DNA from: Paulinella micropora
Lineage: Eukaryota; Cercozoa; Imbricatea; Euglyphida
Length of the DNA stretch: 64,000 nt
Direction of reading: 5' to 3'
Assembly (NCBI GenBank): GCA_009731375.1
Contig: BJOX01000153.1
Span: 353,694-417,693, forward strand
Both the position numbers and the translations under genes were made by a program. Numbering within the stretch: the first letter of the stretch is position 1; each line of letters opens with the position of its first letter. The notes beneath the pieces are model-generated. The model worked only from the letters and a program-made list of their open reading frames with translations, had not been told where the DNA came from and made no database searches. Shown one piece after another: positions 1-64,000 of this stretch.

Positions 1-43
<43 letters not shown>

Positions 44-65
44 GATAGATAGATAGGTAGATAGG

Positions 66-147
<82 letters not shown>

Positions 148-163
148 CATAAGTAGGTATATT

Positions 164-1457
<1,294 letters not shown>

Positions 1458-1459
1458 AT

Positions 1460-1512
<53 letters not shown>

Positions 1513-1513
1513 C

Positions 1514-18804
<17,291 letters not shown>

Positions 18805-18821
18805 GATGTAATAATAATAAC

Positions 18822-18874
<53 letters not shown>

Positions 18875-18885
18875 TAATAATAATG

Positions 18886-18936
<51 letters not shown>

Positions 18937-19202
18937 GTGCTTTTCTGTCAATGGCTGATGCATTTCTGCACATGCGCCTCCATCGTCTCACCCGTGAGGG
19001 GAGTACGAAGAATTGACGATAAGCTCTAATGACACCCCCGCAAGGGCAGTTCCAACACTTCCAGACGGGCCGGTATGTTCAATGAAAATACTGGTCCAGA
19101 CGGATCGGTATGTTCAATGAAAATACTGGTGGCACCGACGGGAATCGAACTGGCGACAGGGCCCAGATGGTAGAACTTGACCACTGGGCTATCACGGTGT
19201 CC
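18937..19202 (-). repeat. tRNA-derived SINE A, copy 2
   Basis: Full-length minus-strand copy, with an internal 30-bp duplication (ggtatgttcaatgaaaatac twice) downstream of the tRNA-like head. Flanked on both sides by (AAT)n. Confidence 0.9.
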
Positions 19203-19302
<100 letters not shown>

Positions 19303-19374
19303 TAATAATAATGATGATGATAATAATAATAATAATAAGAATTGCCCACTTATTGCCTACACGTGTACATATAA

Positions 19375-19990
19375 ATAACATAACATAACATAACATAACA
19401 TAAGATAGCATATAACATAACATAACATAAGATAGCATATAACATAACATAACATAACATAACATTAATGTTACATAACATAAATAACATGATACAACAT
19501 AAACATAACATAACATAACATAGCATAACATAACATAGCATAACATAACATTAATGTTACATAGCATAAATAACATAATACAACATAACATAACATAACA
19601 TAACATAGCATAACATAGCATGACATAAAATGGCATAGCATAACATGGCATAACATAACATAACATAACATAACATAATTGTTACATAACATAAATAACA
19701 TAATACAACATAACATAACATAACATAACATAACATAACATAACTAACATAACATAACATAGCATGACATAAAATGGCATAGCATAACATAACATAACAT
19801 AACATAACATAAGATTGATGTTACATAACATAAATAACATAATACAACATAACATAACATAACATAACATAAAATGGCATAGCATAACATGGCATACATG
19901 GCATAACATAACATTACATAACATTACATAACATAACATACACATAACATAAACATGACATAAACATAAATAAACATAACAACATAAATT
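19375..19990. repeat. TAACA pentanucleotide satellite with higher-order units
   Basis: (ATAAC)n in which a block containing gttacataacataaataac and atacaacat recurs at about 19467, 19556, 19682 and 19820. A related array without that block is at 32878-33495. Confidence 0.85.
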
Positions 19991-20158
19991 TAAACATAAA
20001 CATGAACATGAACATAAACATAAACATAAACATGAACATAAACAAAAAAATATAGATATAGATTTGATTTAGATATAGATATTGATAGATATAGTTATAG
20101 ATATAGATATAGATATAGATATAGATATATACATATATATACATATATATGTACATGA

Positions 20159-20192
<34 letters not shown>

Positions 20193-20430
20193 TAGACATA
20201 TATATAGACATATATATACATATGTATATGTATATATAGATATATGTATATATACATATATATATATATAATACATATATACATATATACATATATATAA
20301 TATATATATAATATATATATATATAAATATATATTATTTTTTATATAGATTATGCATATAGATTATATATATATAATATTATATATATTATATTATATAT
20401 ATAATATATATACATTTTTACATATATCAT

Positions 20431-20471
<41 letters not shown>

Positions 20472-20537
20472 ATAATATATATAGATTATATGTATATATA
20501 CATATATATGTATACATACATACATATATATGAATAT

Positions 20538-20653
<116 letters not shown>

Positions 20654-20692
20654 TGATAGATGATCTATACATATATATATAGAAAGAGAGAG

Positions 20693-20883
<191 letters not shown>

Positions 20884-20988
20884 TAGATAGATAGGTAGAT
20901 AGGTAGGTAGGTAGAATCTAAGATAGATAGATCAGAGGGTGGACCTGTGAACCAACTGCAAAAATTCCTCTGGGAGACAGACAGACAG

Positions 20989-21021
<33 letters not shown>

Positions 21022-21107
21022 GACAGACAGACAGACACACACACACACACACACGAACACACAAACACAAGTAACACACACAAAAACACACATACACACA
21101 CAGAGAG

Positions 21108-21164
<57 letters not shown>

Positions 21165-21593
21165 GTGAGTGCTGATTGTGTCTGTTTTGTTGTGTTATGT
21201 TAAACATGTTATGATATTTGTTAATATCAGATGCATGTTATGCACTTTGTACTTGTTTTGTCGTATATGCTACGCATATGAGATATTGTCATGTTGCTTG
21301 CATCATCGCATTTGATGGTATGTCGCATACGTGCAATGATAATTAGTTCTACACAACATGTATACTTTCTAGTACAACTATTACGCTTTACTTACAAACA
21401 TATGGAATGTAATGAATCAAAGATGGGTTGAAGGTTCGGTAGCAATTTTTCCAACTTAAGAAAACTCAATATGAATAACCAATGTTTGGTTCGAGCATCA
21501 CAGCAGTGTAAACAGAGACCTGCCATACTCTGACGGCCTAGCGGCCTCTTGGGCTTTGCGTGGTGCGGCTTCTGACCAGACTTTGCAGACGTT

Positions 21594-35140
<13,547 letters not shown>

Positions 35141-37687
35141 TTATCGTAGTTTGCCAAGTTGACCATATCAGTTGACCAAGTTGACCAAATAAGTTGGCCA
35201 ATTTGACCATATCCCACGATGGGATCTCGGAAATTCTGACAGATTTCCCGAGATTCCTGTACAGCTGTATATAGCACTTGGATTCGTAGTCGTCTATTGA
35301 CAAGAAACAGAGTCCGGAAGCGCTTCGTTCTCCCTGCTTATTAATACCTCCGCCATTCGTTTCGTGACGAGTGTGAAAGCTCTTATAGTCTTGGTATATA
35401 AGAGTTTTCAAAGTTATCACGGCAAAACAAGCAACTTAGGAACAACCACAGAAGTGTATCCTAACTTTTCAGGAAGTTACTTATTAACTAAATCTATCAT
35501 ACTTCGCGTCAAGTTTTTAAGTTTATTACCATTACTGGTACGGTGTTACTTTTTTACGCGATCACTTTTAACTAAGCCTGTCTTTCAAACTTGCAAACTT
35601 CAATTTATGTTGACGTGAGACTGACTGCACTTGAACCGCTCAGTCTACTGAATCTAGTCAGCCACGTGTCCGGGCCATTTTTTACTACGCAAGCACTGTT
35701 TTCACCGCGAATGTACGGGAAGCTCCGGCGCGGCCCCGCCGGCGGTCTGTAATAGTCATCCCCAATGATCAGTAGCTCTTTGAAAAAGTCGGTAATACAA
35801 CCATTGGCAAACACAATCCGGGCCTCAAAAAGAAGAGAATGATGTCCTGTTATATTCAGTTAGCTCAGAGTCCTACACTCCGGCGGCTCGGAGTCTGACT
35901 GTGTAATACTGACAGTCACTCAGCGGCAGTGAGCGGCCAATTCAAGTTCAACCAAGTTTGTTACTGTGACTCAGGAACTGGCCGGCGACATTCAAGTCAC
36001 GTAGTCACCTATCTACTCCGTCAGTTTAGTCAGGAGGTGATTCATAAGATGATCAAGTTCTGCCAGTAAGTCTTGCAGTGACTCTAGTAGCCTCCAGTGT
36101 TCATCATAGTATCTTGCAGTGACTCAGTAGCCTCCGGCTGAGTGTTCATACCAGTAAGGAAATAACCACTGTCAACCGGCCGGCCCGCGGGCCCCATTCA
36201 ATTGAATACACTGCCACACGGCTGGGAGTCAATTGATTGACCTGGCAAAAGTGATTATGAATGATTCAGACATGAGCACTCGACTGGACGGTTTCCGGCA
36301 GGGAAGTAGACTGATGGCCCATGATCTGTCAATCCGCAAGCCTGACGGTGAACTGTTCCAGCGTCAGTTTATTCGAGTCAGCATCATCCGGGGCCTTCAA
36401 CCGTCCTTGTTTGACAGCCGCCGCCGGCGTCACCCCCGTGACACTTGTGAGTTTGTATACAACTCTTTGTTGTAGACAGATACGACTCCAACTCTTATTA
36501 AGAACACTGTGGCCGCTGCATTGAGTCCTGACTCTGAAAGAGCAGGTGAAATACCAGTAAATAGCAGAGCGGACACTTTGTTTATTTATGTAATTTCGAG
36601 ACAAGCTGTCAAGTTGTCCCTTGCAGCCGAAACAATCCGGGCGGCCCAAATCCCGCTGTGGGTGACTTGGCAAAGTAACAAAGGATTTCAAAGAGTCGAG
36701 TTGGTCTCCGGGGCCGCGGCCGCCGGTTCAAGTCACGTTCAACGGTAGCAGTTTGGGAATTTTCAAACTTGAGCGGTGGCACTGAGCCCTCAGGCCTCTC
36801 GAGAGAGAAAAGAGTTCTGCGTCCTGCAAGAGGGATTAAAGGCTAGATTGCAGGACTTAGACTCTCCAGACTAAACGTATAGTCTGCTGAAATAATATAT
36901 ATGTAAATACTTGGCGAAAAAAAAACAGCAGAAAAATTTTGTCGGAAAATTCCAGGTTCAACACAAAAAAAACGGGGGGGGGAGGGGGGGGGTGTATGTT
37001 AGATTCAAGAAAGTCGATGCAATCCGCAACTGTTGTAGCATTAGAAAAAAAGAGAAACGTAATACGCATACGCATTAAATCATCACTAGAAAACAACAAG
37101 CTGCAAAGGCAAGACAAATGTTGGAACGGATGAGCACGGGCATGCTTGCAGACACAAACGTGTGCACCAGACACAAGATAAAATGCAAACGAAAAGGGCT
37201 GGATAAGACAAGACAGTACAAGCCCGCACACGACAACAAAGAACAAACAAACAACAAACCAAATAGCAAACAAACAACAACAAACAAAAAACAACACAAA
37301 CAAACAAACAACAAACAAACAAACAAACAAACAAACAAAAGCAAACAACAAACAACAAACAACAAGCAACGACAAGCAACAAGCAACAACAAGCAACAAC
37401 AAACAGCAGAACGAAAAAAGAAACACAGACAGAAAGAAAGAATGCAAGCAAGCAAGCAAGCTAGCAAGGGAGGAAGCAAGAAAGGAATAGGAAAGGAAGT
37501 AGGAAAGGAAATAAAAGAAGAAAGAAAGAGAGAAAGAAAGGAAAGGAAGAAATGAAGCAAGAAAGAAAGTGCAAAAAGGTTAAGGAAGGAAGGAAGGAAG
37601 GAAGGAAGGAACAACGCAACAAGGTATTTCGCGCATGACAATACAATATGACAGAGACTACACAAAATAAAACAATCTTTTTTCTAG
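35141..37687. other. Region after the kinase stop
   Basis: 35150-35215 is a degenerate tandem of about 16 bp (gttgaccatat, gttgaccaag). 35216-36900 is unique sequence, including a short tandem duplication cttgcagtgactc.agtagcct at 36075 and 36112. 36970-36995 is G-rich. 37225-37620 is CAAA/AACA then GGAA repeat. An open frame at 36233-36475 (80 codons) has no recognisable domain and no clear splice context; I do not call it a gene. Earlier exons of the gene ending at 38629 may lie here unrecognised. Confidence 0.5.
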
Positions 37688-38629
37688 GTACGACAACAAA
37701 GGCGGACAAGAAGATAAGTATTCTCTTATTCAAAGTTGATCAGTGGAAAGAAACTGCAGAAAGAGGCAGGGAAGCAGGCAGAGAAGTTAAGCACACAGAT
37801 AGACAGGTAGATGAACAGACAGACACGCTAACAGACCAAGAGACTGACAACCAACTAACAGACAAACAAACTTTGAAACCACAAGACAAAACAGAATGCT
37901 TTGAAAGTGACAGACAAAGAGCGGATAAGATCATGGCTAGATAAAATGTAACCTACAATACATACATACCATGCATACATACGATACATACATACAATAC
38001 ATACATACAATACATACATACAATACATACATACAAAACATACATACAATACATACATACAATACATACGTACAATACATACATACACACACTGCATACT
38101 TACATACACTACATACATACTAGACATACACTACATACCTAGCATACATACACTACATACATACAATACATACATACAATACATACATACTATGCATACA
38201 TACAATACATACATACAATACATACATACAATACATACATACAATACATACATACAATACATACATACAATACATACATACAATACATACATAATTAGCT
38301 TGAGAGAGTACGTAGGCCTCTACATGTTTGGGTCTTTCAGAAACCCGCCAGACCCTTCCTGACAACGACCTGCAGTTAAGTACTCTGTGAATGTCTCGCG
38401 AGATACAATCTAGACATTGCGATCTGTCAACATAAATTCATCTGCAAGTAATTATGCAAAAAATGACTGAGCTAGATTGAAAGTCGTTTTATGTACACAC
38501 AACCCCACAGTTTATGAAGATGTCACTGATCCATTGCAGGATTGGTTGCGAGACGTTCTTCGGAAAGATGGCCGGCCCATCCGCATTTTCTTTCTTCATG
38601 ATTCGGTCGTCGCTCAAACATTTAATTAA
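37688..38629 (+). CDS. Last three exons of an unidentified protein (5' part not found)
   Basis: Exon at 37688-37734 (acceptor ttttttctag, donor gttgat) codes [15 protein letters not shown]. Exon at 38299-38374 (acceptor attag, donor gttaag) codes [14 protein letters not shown] and [11 protein letters not shown]. Exon at 38511-38629 (acceptor aaccccacag) codes [20 protein letters not shown] and [18 protein letters not shown], then TAA. Phases 0 and 1 join correctly, and the joined 80 residues read as a compact beta-rich C-terminus. I do not recognise the family. The stop lies about 130 bp before the next gene's first proposed coding base. Upstream exons must lie in 35141-37687, or these could be alternative 3' exons of the kinase. 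Confidence 0.45.
37955..38292. repeat. ACAT microsatellite with AATACATACATAC units
   Basis: (ACAATACATACAT)n, an ordered 12-bp variant of ACAT, in the intron before 38299. Confidence 0.9.
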
Positions 38630-38755
38630 AGAAACTACATTTTGTTCCAGTTTCTCATTTCCCTGCACGTACTCGTACTTACTTCCTGATTTTCCACACC
38701 CCATTCGGACTGACAAGAATTTGGAACATAATTTTGATTTGAGGTTTGCAAGTTC

Positions 38756-60536
<21,781 letters not shown>

Positions 60537-60572
60537 TTATTATTGTTGTTGTTGTTGTTGTTGTTATTATTA

Positions 60573-60616
<44 letters not shown>

Positions 60617-60678
60617 CATTATTGTTATTGTTGTTGTTGTTGTTGTTGTTGTTATTATTATTATTGTTGTTGTTGTTG

Positions 60679-60731
<53 letters not shown>

Positions 60732-60739
60732 GTTATTAT

Positions 60740-60970
60740 GGACACCGTGATAGCCCAGTGGTCAAGTTCTACCATCTGGGCCCTGTCGCCAGTTCGATTC
60801 CCGTCGGTGCCACCAGTATTTTCATTGAACATACCGGCCCGTCTGGAAGTGTTGGAACTGCCCGTGCGGGGGTGTCATTAGAGCCTATCGTCAATTCTTC
60901 GTACTCCCCTCACGGGTGAGACGATGGAGGCGCATGTGCAGATTTGCATCAGCCATTGACAGAGAAGCAC
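60740..60970 (+). repeat. tRNA-derived SINE A, copy 12 (reference copy)
   Basis: tRNA-like head of about 75 bp (A box tagcccagtgg, B box gttcgattccc, closing cggtgccacca), then a body of about 155 bp: ccagtattttcattgaacat, a gtctggaagtgttggaactg block, cattgacagagaagcac, and an (ATT)n tail. Pol III internal promoter elements and the tail mark it as a SINE. The partner LINE is not visible here. Confidence 0.93.
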
Positions 60971-61022
<52 letters not shown>

Positions 61023-61099
61023 GTTATTAGTATTAGAATTATTATTATTAGTATTATTATTAGTATTGTTGTTGTTGTTGTTGTTAGTAGTAGTAGTAG

Positions 61100-61827
<728 letters not shown>

Positions 61828-61944
61828 ATGTCGTTGTCGTCGTCGCCTTCAACAACATCGCCATCGATATAATTATCATAATATAGACATGGAAGTACGT
61901 AACTACTTACTTACTTACTTACTTACTTACTCACTTACTTACTT

Positions 61945-61993
61945 AACTGCTGCAATTGCGCCAAAACGTTCGTATATTATACATACATGTAAT

Positions 61994-62025
<32 letters not shown>

Positions 62026-62188
62026 TACACACACACATACATACACACATACATACACACATACATACACACATACATAAATACATACATACATACATAC
62101 ATATATACATACATACATACATACATACAGCACACATACATACATACATACATACATACATACATACATGCATACATACATGCATACA

Positions 62189-62221
<33 letters not shown>

Positions 62222-62330
62222 GCACACATACATACATATATGCACACATACATACATACATACATATACACATACAATCTAGACATGAAGGTCAGCAACT
62301 GCGCCAAAGCATTCATACATACATACATAC
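61945..62330 (+). repeat. Two copies of an unassigned exon-like piece
   Basis: gcaattgcgccaaaacgttc|gtatat at about 61951-61975 and tctag|acatgaaggtcagcaactgc then gccaaagcattc at about 62278-62313. They look like donor-side and acceptor-side echoes of one exon coding .NCAK.F, but no intact copy is in the window. Confidence 0.4.
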
Positions 62331-62569
62331 ATACATACATACATGCATGCATACATACATACATACATGCATACATACATACATACATACATGCATACAT
62401 ACACAGACACATACATACATACATACATACATACATACACAGACACCTACATACATACATACCTACATACCTACATACATACATACCTACATACCTACAT
62501 ACATACATACCTACATACATACATACATAACATACGTACATACATAACATACATACATACATATATACA

Positions 62570-63310
62570 TACCTACATATTATCATACATATATACATAC
62601 CTACATATTATCTACAAATGGTACATACGTAACACTGTGTAGACATGCATACATACACACATACATACATACATACAAACATGCATACATACATACATAA
62701 CATACATACATACATATATACATACCTACATATTATCTACAAATGGTACATACATAACACTGTGTAGACATACATACATACATACATACATACATACATA
62801 CATACATACATAACATACATACATACATATATACATTACCTACATATTATGTACAAATGGTACATACATAACACTGTGTAGACATACATACATACATACA
62901 TACATACATACATGCATACATGCATACATACATACATGCATACATATTATCTGCAAATGGTACATACATAACACTATGTAGACATGCATACATACACACA
63001 TACATACATACATACATACATGCATACATTCATACATACATACCTACATATTATCTACAAATGGTACATACATAACACTGTGTAGACATACATACATATA
63101 CATCATACATACATACATGCATACATACGTACATACATACATACATACATACATATATACATATATACATATATACATATTATCTACAAATGGTACATAC
63201 ATAACACTGTGTAGACAGACATACATACACACATACATACATACATACATACATGCATACATACATACATACCTACATATTATCTACAAATGGTACATAC
63301 ATAACAGTGC
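62570..63310. repeat. Tandem 50-bp unit in ACAT repeat
   Basis: tacctacatattatctacaa then atggtacatacataacactg and tgtagaca recurs at about 62572, 62726, 62836, 62945, 63046, 63174 and 63275. The same unit occurs once, inverted, at about 55857-55915 (and partly 55738), inside the RGS gene. Confidence 0.85.
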
Positions 63311-63797
63311 TCCGGCCTAAAACCAAACCCCCTATAATGACGATTTTGCGTCCGCCGTTAATCGCGCGCAGCGCAAGGGCTAAACAGGCAACCAACTCCT
63401 GACCATGGCTGATGAAGTCGGGGCGTGATGCAAAGGGTTGATGAAGTCGGGGTTGTAGAAGGTAACTCACAACGAGCGTGAACTCCTGAAACCTCGGCTT
63501 ACAAGCGCATCATCTCCTTAGGGCACACGCTCCTGGGGAGTGTTCTAGTGTTGTCCCGTATAGTTCAAAAGGGCTCGGCTACCTTTCGGCTTGAACTGGG
63601 CACAGACACCAACCACAGCGAGACAGTCGTTGGTGTGCAGCTTGGCCGGTGCTGAAAGTTCTTGTCCGGCGGTAGTATAGGAGGCCATGGCTTTTCAAGC
63701 TAAGCCACGCCCATAGATTAAACATGAAACATATATAATACCAAAATAGGTCTATAGGTAGATAGTACAGATCGAGACATAGGCTAATCAATCGACC

Positions 63798-63800
<3 letters not shown>
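63311..63800. other. Unique island
   Basis: Non-repetitive, GC-richer block with a short internal repeat (gatgaagtcggggcgtgatg / gatgaagtcggggttg) and gccttgaactgggcacagac-like sequence. No frame shows a recognisable domain. It could be a dispersed repeat or the edge of the next gene. Confidence 0.4.
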
Positions 63801-63831
<31 letters not shown>

Positions 63832-63879
63832 TTATCTATCTATCTTGTATTAATACCTTATCCAGACATGATAATGTCA

Positions 63880-64000
63880 AATGAAAATTTTTCGGAAATA
63901 TTTCGGCCAGTGATTTTTTTTCATCGCAGAATACGTTGTTTTTGCGCAAAACTTTGGGGTGGCCGGAATTCTTCCCTAGTCTTTTCACCGCAAAATACGT
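63880..64000 (+). repeat. Fragment related to element E
   Basis: Contains atttcggcca, ggtggccggaattcttccct and cgcaaaatacgt, matching the style of element E (gaagaatttcggccagccgg). It may be a third, diverged copy cut by the window end. Confidence 0.45.

Noticed and set aside
36233-36475. Plus-strand 80-codon open frame (starts MNDSDMSTRLDGF from residue 9)
   Set aside because: No domain, no splice context, and the opposite strand is also open; recorded only as an unassigned frame.
60740-60815. A tRNA gene at the head of SINE A
   Set aside because: The same tRNA-like head is present in about ten dispersed copies attached to a common body and ATT tail, which marks a SINE rather than a functional tRNA gene.

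Overview
The window is nuclear DNA from a eukaryote, given as a draft assembly with fifteen runs of N. It has spliceosomal introns with GT..AG ends, tRNA-derived SINE-like repeats and an extreme load of microsatellites. Nothing bacterial is present: no operons, no ribosome-binding sites, and no open frame longer than a few hundred bases except repeat-driven ones. The species cannot be fixed. The protein families (a ROK1/DDX52 helicase, a kinase with an HLDVSLEN catalytic loop, a myosin-TH1/PH/RGS protein) and the very small exons suggest a unicellular protist, but that is inference.

Layout. (1) About 1.5-18.8 kb, minus strand: a DEAD-box RNA helicase of the ROK1/DDX52 type, 14 recognised exons of 29-98 nt. 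Its 3' part runs off the left edge. (2) 18.8-21.6 kb: a head-to-head intergenic region with a SINE, a TAACA pentanucleotide satellite, and AT, GATA, CA and GA tracts. (3) 21.6-35.1 kb, plus strand: a complete Ser/Thr protein kinase in 10 exons. The exon sum is 1290 nt, in frame, giving 429 aa. (4) 35.1-38.6 kb: mostly unique DNA, ending in three phase-compatible exons of an unidentified plus-strand gene that stops at 38629. (5) 38.76-60.54 kb, plus strand: a signalling protein with a TH1-like domain, a PH domain and an RGS box. The modelled exon sum is 1371 nt, giving 456 aa. (6) 60.5-64 kb: intergenic DNA with a SINE, AGT and ACAT arrays, a repeated unit of about 50 bp, and a 480-bp unique island.

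The genes were hidden because introns are almost wholly microsatellite and most exons are too short to form open frames. Each model rests on recognisable family motifs, splice consensus and matching phase at the junctions. Exceptions are stated: one missing exon between helicase exons 3 and 4, and uncertain exons at the end of the PH domain.

The most striking feature is a system of 'exon echoes'. Most small exons are accompanied by one to about sixteen partial copies of themselves embedded in the flanking microsatellite. The copies follow a polarity rule. Copies upstream of the intact exon keep the 3' splice site and the exon's 5' part. Copies downstream keep the exon's 3' part and the 5' splice site. 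The rule holds on both strands and in all three genes, with few exceptions. It is what repeated local tandem duplication would leave if one breakpoint lay in the intron microsatellite and the other inside the exon. A second notable pattern is a palindromic element of about 150 bp. Four of its five copies lie in sense orientation shortly before a 3' splice site.
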